From Hygrocybe punicea (lineage: Eukaryota > Basidiomycota > Agaricomycetes > Agaricales > Hygrophoraceae), in the NCBI GenBank assembly GCA_963556145.1, contig OY744465.1:6076001-6140000 (forward strand): DNA of 64,000 nt. The letters run 5' to 3'. This document shows, piece by piece, positions 46,086 to 55,977 of the stretch; within the stretch, counting starts at the first letter, position 1, and each line of letters opens with the position of its first letter. The notes below the pieces were generated by a model. That model was not told the origin of the DNA. It was given only the letters and a program-made list of their open reading frames with translations, and made no database searches. The translations under genes were made by a program, and so were the position numbers.

Positions 46086-46321
46086 TAATCGTACTAATTC
46101 CACTCCCATGCCCCTGTCAATCGGTAGTATCCCGAGAGCAGGTGCTGTTGCTGAATGGCGGTCACAAGCAGATGACCATCAGCCCTAATGTCGCCCTCCA
46201 CCTCCTGGATTTCATCTGAGCTGCTCTGGCCCTCAGTGAGGCCATTGAACCTCTCAGACACTAGAGGACCTCCCAGTACCCCAGGGCCACCATCCAGCGG
46301 AAATGCTGTGTGCACCTAAAT

Positions 46322-46848
46322 TAATTGGGAGAGGAGAGAGCAGGGAGGGAGCAGGGAGGGAGCAGGGACAGAGAGAACAGGGAGTTGGAGGGAACCAGGA
46401 GGGAGTGGGAGGGAGTGGGGACAGAGAGAACAAGGAGAGGGAGGAAACCAGGAGCCTGAGGGAGTGGGAGGGAGCAGGGACAGAGTGGGGGAAGTGGGGA
46501 GAGGGAGAGAGCAGGGAGAGAGCATGTGGGGAGGAGAGGGAGAGTGGGAATGGAGGAGCAGGGAGAGAGGGAATTGGGGAGGGAGAGAGCGTGCATGGAG
46601 GTGGAGGAGAGAGGGAATGGAGAGGGAAGAGAGAGAGGAGAGCAGGGAGAGTAGGAAGGAGAGAGAGGGAACAGAGAGCAGAGAGAGAAATACAGGGAGG
46701 GAAGAGAGATGGAACAGGGAGGGGACAGAGGGACTGGGGGACAGAGAGCGGGGAGGGAGGGAATGGGAAGTGGAGAGGGAGCAAGGGATTGGGGAGTGGG
46801 AGGGAGAGAGAGAGCAGGGAGGAGAGGGAGAGGGAGAGAACTGACCTT
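46322..46848. repeat. Purine tract, about 530 bp, (GGGAGAGA)n-like
   Basis: The + strand is almost pure A/G for over 500 bp, in irregular GGGAGGGAGC / GGGAGAGAGAG units. Both strands are open in several frames for this reason (Glu/Arg/Gly-rich on +, Ser/Pro/Leu-rich on -), and I do not accept those frames as genes. Such tracts can form triplex or H-DNA. Confidence 0.9.
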
Positions 46849-47516
46849 GTCATCCATCATCATCATCCCCGTCCCCCTCGTCCTCATCCTCGTCCTCATC
46901 TTCATCATTGTCTTCTTCATAGTTGTCCTCGGCATCTCCCTCATTGTCCTTATCTTTGGCCTTGGCCTCTTCATCAGTGGTATCCTCATCATAGCCATCC
47001 TTCCCTCTTCTACACTCCCTGAACCTTTCTGGCCTCTCTTTTTGGTCATTAGTTTTGGCAGAATGATTGGAAGGTGAAAGGGACTTACAGGATGCATGGG
47101 TGAAAGAGAGAGGTATGACAAGAAGAAAACGTGACACGGTTGTTGGTTGATTGATTGTTGATTGATGTTGATCACCTGACCACCTGCAACATGGAAGGTA
47201 TAGCAGCTGGAGGTGCAAGGTTTTGGGAGAGGTTCGAGAGAGGTCCGGCAGCGGTGTGGAGAGGTGTCAGAGATTGATGACAGTTGATCAACCAATGAGA
47301 AATCATTTAACGGTGCACTGAATGTAAAAATACACATATTCGACAACCACTGCATCAAAAATCAAGAAAAAAATACCAAGTACTTCAACAGTCACTGCCA
47401 CTCATGCTTCATCCTGGATATTACTTGGAGCCACGACTTTGGTACGTTAGTGCATCCAATGATCTCTGCTAACCAAACTTGTGACGAAACATCAAGTATT
47501 CCTACTAAGATAGGCC
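46849..47516. other. Acidic low-complexity frame and spacer, no firm gene
   Basis: On the minus strand, 46850-47218 encodes an Asp/Glu-rich run (EEDNDEDEDEDEDEGDGDDD) next to the purine tract, preceded by KERPERFRECRRGKDGYDED. It may be a decayed gene tail or a GAT/GAG microsatellite. The following 300 bp show nothing. Confidence 0.3.
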
Positions 47517-47797
47517 TCATTCAAATACAACCATATGTGACATTTTGATTGAAAATATAGCCTTGTTTGTAGGCATAGATCAAACTTGGCTTTTGCATCT
47601 CCTCATTACACAGGTCAAAAATAAAAATTTTGCTTCCTGGGAGTTGTTTGGGATACAATTATGTGTGGTTCCCAGGAGCCATAAATTTTATTTTTGAAAT
47701 GTGAATGGAGGAGATAGGCATTTGGTGAGTTAAACTGTGTTTTACCTGCCAAGCATGATAATATTCATCACATGACATTAGTCATATTTGAATGAAC
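47517..47797. mobile_element. Foldback MITE, about 280 bp
   Basis: CATTCAAATA near the left end pairs with TATTTGAATG at the right. Further inside, CATCTCCTCATTACACAGGT and AAAAATAAAAATTTTGC-TTCCTGGGA pair with their inverses about 150 bp later. Arms carry 15-20 percent mismatch. No gene. Target duplication unclear. Confidence 0.65.
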
Positions 47798-48188
47798 GCT
47801 GACACCCCTAGGTTAGGATTTATTGTCTGAAGCCACCCCGAACCCGCATCTACATCGTGAGGTTAGGAAGGCATAACATAGCACTGGTGCTAGCACCTTG
47901 ACATCAACGGCCAACCTCGTGAGGTGGGGAAGGCAAAACATACCTCGTGAGGGTGAGGCCCATGTCAATTGACATGGCCGGCTACCCTCACGAGGTAACA
48001 GAATGCCTGATCAGTGGTGAAACCATGGGTGCACCCCCACCCACAGTTTGGCCATGAAACCATTCCCAAAATGCATCAGGTTGCCCAAGACCCGTTCCAG
48101 GTATGGTTTACGAGGGTTCGGGTATGGTGTCATGCCACTCTGACCCTTACCCAACCCATGATGCACCCTGGTAGCCACTCCATGGTGT
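47798..48188. repeat. Repeat-derived DNA shared with the 11.5-kb region
   Basis: GCTGACACCCCTAGGTTAGGATT and GAAGCCACCCCGAACCCGCATC (47805-47860) are the inverse of 11570-11632. They are followed by CCTCGTGAGG and CATGTCAATTGACATG motifs of the hAT-like internal repeats. A piece of the same family was therefore deposited here without intact ends. Confidence 0.6.
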
Positions 48189-48330
48189 AGTAGTTGTGCC
48201 TGGGCTGTCACATGACCCAGGTCCCATGGTTGGGTTCCCTTATGTAGTGACTGTCTGTCTTAGTTGATCATCCTATCCGATTCCGTTGTCACTTCCCCTT
48301 TCGTGTGTGAGCAGCCTCAGACCCACTCCA
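48189..48330 (+). repeat. Outer 5' LTR
   Basis: 142-bp LTR, partner of 54448-54589. It starts AGTAGTTGTGCC where the partner starts TGTAGTTGTGCC. The five internal differences from the partner are CpG versus TpG or CpA. Confidence 0.75.
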
Positions 48331-49231
48331 TCGTGGTGATGAGAGCACGATTCAAGCCACGCCACCGGAGACCACCACATTCCACTCGCACCAAGATTTT
48401 TACGCAGAACCAGTGATTTTTCGAGCACAGAGAACCCCCCCGAGACCCCACCCGCACAATTCCCCGCAGCACTCCATGCAAAACCCTACAGAACACAGTC
48501 TCCGAAAGCCCCAGCACCTCGTTCATATCCTGCTACACGCCCTGCGACCATCCTCCCAACTTTTCATATTCCCTCATATTTCCGCACAGCCACTTCACGC
48601 GGCCATGTCACCAACCGCGCGCACCAGCAATTCAACCACCTATGCATACCCACAGCACCCCACGCTCTTTAGAAAGTCCCCAAGAGGCTGCCAAGCCAGA
48701 CGGCATATCCAACAACACCGCCGTGCCGCCAGATGTGCCCTCAACATTGTCATCCCCGTTTTCAACCTACCATTTTTCATTCAGACGCCTGCAGGTTCAC
48801 TACTGGATACACAGATGATCAAAACCCCCCGCATCCATACGGCAGCTCTACCCACCCTGTATTCACCTGCACCGTCCTCACCAACACCGTTGTCACGCCC
48901 ACCCATCCCCTGCCACTTCGTCCAACCGTCACGCCACCGCATCAACTCGCACTTCTCGCCCATGCCGGGACCCACTTTCTTGACCCCATGGGCATGGCAC
49001 AACACGCCCACATCAGATCCCTTGTGCCTGAAGTACCAACACGGCCCCAATGGCCAATACCCACGCGAACGATGCGTCCAAACCCACCCAACAAAACACA
49101 ACAATGGGCTACCCACGCGAGAACCTGCAAGCCCCACGCCGGCTCGTTTCACAGCCCCATATGCCCATTCCCAACGCAATCAAACGCCCCCATGCAGGAA
49201 CCAGGCAGCAAAGTCGCCCCAACGCGAGCAG
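48331..49231 (+). other. C-rich internal region of the outer LTR element
   Basis: About 900 bp with very few G and many CCC/CAC; one + frame stays open from 48413 into the inner LTR. Its Pro/Thr/His/Arg-rich product has no domain, and neighbouring frames are also open, so the openness reflects composition. It may instead be a real non-canonical gag-like frame, but nothing shows that. Confidence 0.4.
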
Positions 49232-49390
49232 TGGAGTAGTGGGACCTGGCAGTCACGTGACTGGGTTCCCACGGTTGACCTAGTTAGTAGCCTTCCTGAT
49301 GTAGTAGAGAGACCCATTCCTATCCTATCCAGTCGACTTCCACCTCGAGTCCTGCGTGAGCCCCCGGAGAGGTACCTCGGTACCTCTCCA
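49232..49390 (+). repeat. Inner 5' LTR
   Basis: 159 bp, TG...CA ends, contains AGTCACGTGACT and a GGTACC near its 3' end. Nearly identical to 50922-51080. Confidence 0.88.
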
Positions 49391-50921
49391 TCGTGGTGAT
49401 GAGAGTGTCTTCGACTCACTGATGCCTTTCTTTTTTGGATTTTCTCCTCTTTTGCCTTTCTTTGCTGGATTTTCTCGCGAGACGATTCTTTACGGCCTCA
49501 CCACCCACTGCCGCGCAGCCACGCATCTTCTCTTCATTCACAGCCGTACAACACCCAGTTACCCCGGTGCACATGTCCAACCCAATAGGGCCCCGCGTTG
49601 CCCCGCGTTGATCCAAAAACACGCCCGCGACCCTTCTCAGCACCCAAGCGACAGGCCACGTCAACTTTTTTCGACCCCCCGTTATTCATCGTTTTCACGC
49701 CCAAGACCACCCCCCAACGCCTTGGTTCGATGCTCTATGGCCCCACCCCGCTGCCCATCACTTGAAAACACCGCCGCGACTCCGTTTGCACCCCCAACGC
49801 CCACCCGCGTCGTGCCACGTCATCGCCCTTGGACCCCCGTTTTTCGTGAACCCTGGCCCCACGCGTATCCATCCAAGCCCCAAGATCCACGCTCGACGAC
49901 CCAATGCCACGTTCACGCCCAAACGAACCCCCCGTTGCAGCCCACGTCGGATATCCCGCGTACCGCCATATCATAGCCTTTCAACCCCCGTTTCTTCGTG
50001 TACACCAGCCCAACCCACACTCATTCGACCTTTCCGCACCCCTGTTCCACCGGCCAGAACCCCCCATTCCCCTCCATCGTGCCAAACGAGCCCCTGCCGT
50101 CGTTTTCAGACACCCGGGCCACCCGCCACGTCACCATCGCGCGGCCCCGTTCTGCCAACATACCCAGCCCCGGACCGACTCACGAAGCTCGCGGCCCACC
50201 CGTTCACCATCCCGGAGCACCCCACCCCTCCAATACCGCGAGTGGACTGTGCCCGCCGTTCCCAGACCCCCACCGCGTTCCGCCACGTCACCACCCCCCG
50301 GCCGGTTTCTTGCACCATGCCCGGCCCCGCGAGCCCTCGTTCAGCTCCCCGTGGCCCCGTTCTCGACCGTGGTGACTACCAAGGACAACCCAACGGCACC
50401 ATGTACCCCATGCCGACCCAACGAACCGCCGCGATCCCTTCGCGTGATACGCCTACCCCCTTCGCGTCGAGATACTATGCCCTCTCTCGTCCCCGTTCCC
50501 CCCCACCTCTGGATGTCGATTAAAGTCTACCTACGAGCCGTCACTACACTTGTTCATACACCTGTTCACCTAGTTCCACCAACACCGTTACGTTTTCGAT
50601 CACCAGAACTTGCACGCTGCACTGAGTACTTGCCAGAGCAATTCGAGCGATTTTGGATCTTGCGTCGTAAGCCCTAACCCTCGTGAGGAAGGCATTCGGA
50701 GAGTTTGAGTTTGAGAGAGGAGTTCTATAGAGTCTGGTCATCTACCGCCCCCTGCGCGAGGACGACTTCCCGCTTCACGATATAAGGCCCTGGCCTTGAG
50801 TCAAGGCTTTCTGAGGGACTGGGAGTTGTGGCTTTAGAGTTTTTTGGTCAGTTTCGTTTGTTTTGTGTTCTTTTCTGTAGCAGTTGGCGACGAGGGCGTC
50901 GCCATGAGGAAAAGGGGCACT
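49391..50921 (+). other. C-rich internal region of the inner LTR element
   Basis: Overlapping + frames 49356-49976, 49762-50523 and 49904-50677 (206-257 codons) all give Pro/Arg/Thr/Ser-rich products with no domain. The last 250 bp return to mixed composition and end in the polypurine tract. No frame can be preferred, and I do not call a gene. Confidence 0.4.
50906..50921 (+). other. Polypurine tract of the inner element
   Basis: GAGGAAAAGGGGCACT lies directly 5' of the 3' LTR. The same position before the outer 3' LTR has GAGAGAGGGGGGCACT, with the identical GGGGCACT end, so the two families share the priming signal. Confidence 0.65.
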
Positions 50922-51080
50922 TGGAGTAGTGGGACCTGGCAGTCACGTGACTGGGTTCCCACGGTTGACCTAGTTAGTAGCCTTCCTGATGTAGTAGAGA
51001 GACCCATTCCTATCCTATCCAGTCGACTTCCACCTCGAGTCCTGCGTGAGCCCCCGGAGAGGTACCTCAGTACCTCTCCA
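50922..51080 (+). repeat. Inner 3' LTR
   Basis: 159 bp, one base different from the 5' copy (CTCAGTACC against CTCGGTACC). Confidence 0.88.
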
Positions 51081-51487
51081 GCGGCACACCCCGCCCCACC
51101 ATACCCCGTCCACACGTGTGCAGCCCCGCGTCCCACACCCCTACACGTTCACGCACCACCACAACGGCCCATCCCCACGATATGACAACCCTAAACAACG
51201 TATCCGACGATGCAAGTCCATCCGCACCAAGCCCATGGCCATATCCCCCACAGCCCCATGCACGGAACATACCATGACGGCTGTGCCCTGAATGGATGCC
51301 CCACCCACGTATCGTATGATGACCCCACATCCCCCCACGTTGACCCGTGCCCAACGACCCACTCGCTGAACCCGCGCCGCGCCGTGCCGCTTCTATTTTC
51401 ACATTCCACAACTTTTTCCCCACCTTTTTTTGTTCACCACGACCCACCTTTATTAGATTCATCTGGGGTGGACTAGCCTACCCTTGC

Positions 51488-54431
51488 TAGTGTTACCGCA
51501 ACTATGACTAGTAGTCGACTAGTAGTCATAGTTGTAGTCGGTCATAGCTGAGTTGATAACCGACTCGACTATGACTATGACACCGACTATGACTACGACT
51601 ACCCGATTCGGTCAAGTCGATAGCTGGCGGCTAAGTCCGGACCACGTTTTTTTTTTCTTTCTTCAACAATCTCGTTCGTGACATGACCAAATGAAGTCGT
51701 TGCAAGGACAGCGACGATGGGTCCTCCAAGTCCTCGGGAAATGCCTCATCTCTGGCTACCTCATCATCTGAACTCCCTGCCCTTACGCGTGCCAAAAAGC
51801 AAGCCGCGATGAAGAAGGCTGAGCGTGCCAAGAAGAAGGCCAAGAAACGTCAACCATCTCCCGCTCCTACGCAGTCAGCAGCCCCGTCAGAGTCAGCAGC
51901 CCCATCTGCTACTGCCGCTACTGGGCCCAGTCAGCCCGCATCCGTCAACGACCTCGTAGGCTCGGTCCGATTCAAAATGGCTGCACACGATATCTGGCAC
52001 TTCTTCACGAAGGGGAGTATCAAGGAGAAGATCCGAACGATATGTAAGGCCTGTCAGTGAGTGTCTTCCCCCTTTCTATTGATTTCTGTACACTAATTAT
52101 CTACCTACAGGGCACGCTGTTCCGCCGATCCGAAGTTCCTCGCCCTCAACATCAACTATACCTTTGCCCCTGCCACAGCTAACCCCAATCTCCGTGTCCA
52201 CCTCGAGAAGTACCATGAGGACGAGTACGTCAAAGCCTGCAAGGAGAATGGCTGGTTGATGCAGTTGCCGAAGCGGAAGATCCGTGAGGAAACCGCTAGC
52301 CTCAGACAATCTACCCTCAACTCTAACCTTCAAGACATATCATCATCCGGCCGTCCCACCTTCACTCGCACCGCCCTCCTTCACGCTTTGATCAACTTCG
52401 TCGTTGCGGATGATCAATCAATCAATGTCATTGAGTGTCGGGAGTTTCGAGATCTCCTCCTCCTCCTTCGTTCCGACCTTCAAAACAAAGACATCCCCCA
52501 CCGCACCAAGTTGCGTGAGGCAATCATTGCAGCCTGGGAGTCCCACTTCAAGGCCCTGTGGCTCGAACTCGCCGACGCTGTAGGGAAGGTTAGCTTTACC
52601 GCGGACCTCTGGTCTGACAAGAATCTTCGCTCGTACCTCTGCATTACCACCCATTGGATTGCCTGCAACAAGCGCAGCAATCAGCTGGAACTCAAGACCG
52701 CACTGATCGCGTTTCACAACATCACTGGCAAACATGATGGCGCCAACCTCGCCGCCATCATCCTGCAACTGCTCGACCGTGCCGGTATCACAACCCTCAT
52801 TGGTTGGTTTACCCTCAACAACGCGAGCAACAATGACACCTTCGTTGTAGCGCTGGAAGGCCTCCTCAAGGCCCGCGACATCGATTTCTGTGCCGTTGAG
52901 AATCGGATCATGTGCTTCGCGCACATCATCAACATATGTTGCCAGCACCTCGTTGAAGGCTTCACCAACACCGCACTCATTGATCCCGTGGAGACCTTCG
53001 TTGCTGCGGACCGTCCGCATGAGCCTGGTGCTCAAACATTTGAGGAGGCCATCAAGCGTGACCCAATTGCACTTGGTCGTGTAGTAGTTCGCAAAGTTCG
53101 ATCTTCCGGTCAACGCCGTGAGCACTTCAAATCCATCATCATTGAGGGCAACAGCAGGGCCCACTTCACACTTCCGGATGGCCGCGCGATAACGGTCCCT
53201 CTCCTACAACTACTTCGCGATGTCAAGACGAGGTGGGATTCAATCTACTACATGATCAATCGTCTTCGCATTTTGCGGCCTGCCATCAATTCCTTCCTCG
53301 CAAGCCCTGTCAACAAGGATCTTCAAATGCTCCGTCTCACAGACGTTGAGTGGAATACCCTTCAGGACATCGAGGCAATCCTAGCTGTGCCCCATGCAGC
53401 CCAACAAACAATGTCGAAGGAAACCACACCGATTCTGTCTGGCTCCATCCCAGCCTTTGAAATGTTCATGTCATCTTGGGAGCAGCTCGCCGAGAAGATT
53501 CCCCGCCTCAAACCATTCATCGACGAAGGCCTGAAATGGGCGCTCAAATACTATGAGCGGATGGACCGAACAGATGCCTACGTCGTCGCAATGATCATCA
53601 ACCCGGCAGTCCGCACATCTTGGATCAAGAAACACTGGGCCGCAGACTGGTTCGAGAAAGCCGAAACCACCTTCCTTGACCTCATGCAGCAGTACCGAGA
53701 CAAATCCAAACCTGTAGCCCCCGATGAAGTCTTACCCACTAGGCCGGCCGTCGCTTCCATTGAGGCATGGCAAACACTTGACTCGCAATATGGCCTCGAC
53801 GACATGTTCGAAACAGCCGAAGAATCAGGAGAGTTGGCAACGGTCAACGAAGAATACGAGTCCTATGTCAAAGGCCCACTCTCGAAGCCAGGGACAAACC
53901 TTCTTCAATTCTGGTCCATGTCCGATTCAACCTTGCCGACAATTTATTCTATTGCAATGGACTATCTACCTATTCAAGCGTCATCTGTCCCGAGTGAGCG
54001 TGTTTTCTCATCCAGTGCCGAGACTGACACACACAAATGCAACCGCATCCATCCCTCCTCATGGAGGCCCTTCAAATGCTCAAATTCGGCCTCAAGAAAT
54101 CTCAACTTGACTTCATGACTGGGTGGGCAGTCAACGAGGCCAGCATGATGGATGTAGAGGAGGAGGAGGTGGATTTGTTGGGTGCATTGTTTGAGGGGGA
54201 CAAGGACCAAGCATTTGATGTGCTGATTGCAGCCATGGGTGAGGGAGATGACGGGGATATATAGATCGTTAGCATTTTTGTAGTGAGAACCCCGACTGAG
54301 CCGCGACTGAAGTTGACTGTAGTCGGTAGTCACGACTACCGACTACAACTATATGAAATTGTAATGAATAGTCTAGTTGAAGTCGCGACTTTCCTAGTCG
54401 ACTATTGACTAGTCGAGTCGCGGCAACACTA
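51488..54431 (+). mobile_element. Full-length hAT transposon, 2.9 kb
   Basis: Left end TAGTGTTACCGCAACTATGA (51488) and right end, read inversely from 54431, TAGTGTTGCCGCGACTCGAC, are inverted repeats. Each is followed by many TAGTCGACTA / AGTCATAGTTG / GACTACGACT subterminal repeats (51500-51620 and 54270-54425). A BED-finger transposase gene fills the interior. The flanking octamers (ACCCTTGC and GAGAGAGG) do not match, so no target duplication survives; the right flank is the polypurine tract of the outer LTR element. Confidence 0.88.
51809..54264 (+). pseudogene. hAT transposase with BED finger; frameshift and altered catalytic Asp
   Basis: Exon 1 (51809-52056) and exon 2 (from 52111) join in phase across a 54-bp intron. 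A Lys/Ala/Ser-rich N-terminus leads to the BED finger (TICKACQ ... LRVHLEKYH,C2H2 spacing). The RNaseH-like core follows: FTADLWSDKNLRSYLCITTH with the first Asp, then FTLNNASNNDTF where hAT proteins normally have LDNASNN (Asn codon 52817-52819 in place of the catalytic Asp), CFAHIINICCQH, and the C-terminal IYSIAMDYLPIQASSVPSER with the catalytic Glu. At about 54051-54060 the frame shifts by one base. The original ending (MEALQMLKFGLKKSQLDFMT, EEEEVDLLGALFEGDKDQAFD) continues in the next frame to a stop at 54264. Both lesions should abolish activity. The first in-frame ATG is 51809. Confidence 0.88.
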
Positions 54432-54447
54432 GAGAGAGGGGGGCACT

Positions 54448-54589
54448 TGTAGTTGTGCCTGGGCCGTCACGTGACCCAGGTCCCACGGTTGGGTTCCCTT
54501 ATGTAGTGACTGTCTGTCTTAGTTGATCATCCTATCCAATTCCGTTGTCACTTCCCCTTTCGTGTGTGAGCAGCCTCGGACCCACTCCA
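54448..54589 (+). repeat. Outer 3' LTR
   Basis: 142 bp, TGTAGTTGTGCC ... ACCCACTCCA, retains CpG at positions where the 5' LTR has TpG/CpA, except CCTATCCAATT where the 5' LTR keeps CCGATT. Confidence 0.75.
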
Positions 54590-54594
54590 ATGGG

Positions 54595-55105
54595 CCCCAG
54601 TCCCTCCCTCTCTCCCTCCCTCCCTCCACTCTCTCTCCCCTCTCCCTGTTCCCTCCCTCTCTCCCTGCTCTCTCCTGCCTCATTCTCTCCCTCCCCTAGT
54701 GTCTAAGAGGTTTGAAAATTTATTTATGTGCAATGGTTCAGAATGAGTACTCTTATAGTAGCTAATGTAGTGTCTAGGAGGCTCAAAAAATGTCTAGGAG
54801 GTTTGAAAAAGTGAAATAAAATAAAATATGTAGCTTAAAAGACATGTGGATGCTCATCAAATGCTTGAAAAACATATCTATATGCTCCTGGAATATGGAA
54901 CATCACCCGAGCTTCTAGCAGAACAACCTGGAGGTGCAAAGGTGACCCAGCATGGTAATTAGTACTGATCAGGAAATGTATTACAGAAGCTCTCGAGAGC
55001 CAGGCCTCTAAGGCCACTTTCCCATCACATAAGAACCCCCCCTTGAAGGCCGTGGGAACCTCCCCGAAGTCCTGCCTAAGGTGAATTTGCAACTCACCCA
55101 AAAAA
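54595..55105 (+). repeat. CT tract plus interspersed repeat, copy 2
   Basis: A CCCTCCCTCTCT pyrimidine tract (54600-54705) is followed by GTGTCTAGGAGGCTCAAAAA (about 54770), ATGTGGATGCTCATCAAATGC and GAACCCCCCCTTGAAGG, i.e. the same order as 46848 down to 45770 on the opposite strand. The tract and repeat thus belong to one family of about 0.5-1 kb. Confidence 0.7.
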
Positions 55106-55977
55106 AGTGTTTGAAAGATGAAATTCACTCAGTTTTCATGAGGAAATTCACAATGTTTGTTTTACTTAGTGTTTCACCTGCTGGGTCCTTCTCACTAGTG
55201 CATAAGTCAGACAATATGATTATAATTAAATCAAACTAAGCATATTCTTTCATTTGATTGGAGAGGACAAGGATATGCCCTCTAGCACAAGTCACCCAGG
55301 AAGCACCGGCAAGTATTCTGGTGTGTACTCTGTTGATTTCCATATGCACTGTAATTCCGAGTCTGTGGTAGAACAATGACGATCTGAATCACCGTAATGA
55401 TACATAGTTTTTGCAACTCAGGTACAAGCGCCTGGTGCAACCGTTCAACATTCAACGTTCAACGGGTGCGTTCACTTGTTCTCTCACGGTTTGTTCACAG
55501 CCGCGTCATGTCCATACCCTATGTCCCTACTTCATACTATGCCGCCCCCGTACGTCCAATATGATGGTGATACTCTCTTCTTGGGGCTTCTCCTTGACTG
55601 GATTCAACAATCTTTCCTCGCTTGACAGATGCTCTTTTCTTCTGCCTGGACGAACATGCGAAGCCAAGACAAACGGGTCACATCGAGCCTTCAAAGGTCG
55701 TGTTCTGATACAAAGCATATGGGCCCGCGGTCTGTTTGTCATTCTCTATATTGATGGAAAGCGGCGTCGGTGTCTCTCCACAGGCAAGTCTTGATGGCTG
55801 TTTTGGGTTCCTGATGACGATGCTGGCTACTATCCAAGGCTTCCCAGATGAGACGTTCAAGGTTCTTGCTCTCAGTCTCGGTTTGCATGACGGGGTGGGC
55901 AAGGCCCTCTTACTAACGAACGCTTCCGCGCTCTGCCCTTCCGATCGTAGCTGATCCAGAGGCGATCCAGCTATGCT
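55106..55977. other. No recognisable gene
   Basis: Open frames exist on both strands (55411-55794 +, 55678-55992 -, 55736-55954 +). One + frame reads FGFLMTMLATIQGFPDETFK and VLALSLGLHDGVGKAL, which is protein-like but unassigned, and the foldback element cuts in just after it. It may be a piece of a gene disrupted by that insertion. Confidence 0.3.

Larger units (their letters stand above)
49232..51080 (+). mobile_element. Inner pol-less LTR retrotransposon, 1849 bp, young
   Basis: Direct LTRs of 159 bp at 49232-49390 and 50922-51080 (TGGAGTAGTGGG ... ACCTCTCCA) differ at one base, a CpG to CpA change. The same TCGTGGTGATGAGAG primer-site-like sequence as in the outer element follows the 5' LTR (49391). 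The purine-rich GAGGAAAAGGGGCACT precedes the 3' LTR. The 1.53-kb interior is C-rich with overlapping Pro-rich open frames and lacks pol genes. Flanks GCAG (left) and GCGG (right) could be a 4-bp duplication with one CpG change. It inserted into the outer element and must be mobilised by proteins from elsewhere. Confidence 0.85.
48189..54589 (+). mobile_element. Outer pol-less LTR retrotransposon with two nested insertions
   Basis: Two 142-bp direct repeats, 48189-48330 and 54448-54589, differ at five positions plus the first bases. Both end ACCCACTCCA and both contain CCTATCC and the E-box-like TCACGTGA/TCACATGA. The left one is followed by TCGTGGTGATGAGAG (48331), a likely tRNA primer site. 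The right one is preceded by the purine-rich GAGAGAGGGGGGCACT (54432-54447). Removing the inner LTR element (49232-51080) and the hAT element (51488-54431) leaves about 1.3 kb of C-rich internal DNA with no gag, protease, RT or integrase. No 5-bp target duplication was found. A TRIM/LARD-type element. Confidence 0.7.

Noticed and set aside
46303..47358. Frames of 239 codons (+) and 345 codons (-) over the purine tract
   Set aside because: Glu/Arg/Gly-rich and Ser/Pro/Leu-rich products are translations of a GA/CT tract; several frames are open at once.
48413..50677. Pro-rich frames of 206-328 codons as host genes
   Set aside because: They lie inside or cross the LTR boundaries of two retrotransposons, overlap in different frames, and reflect a G-poor composition; kept only as possible element products.
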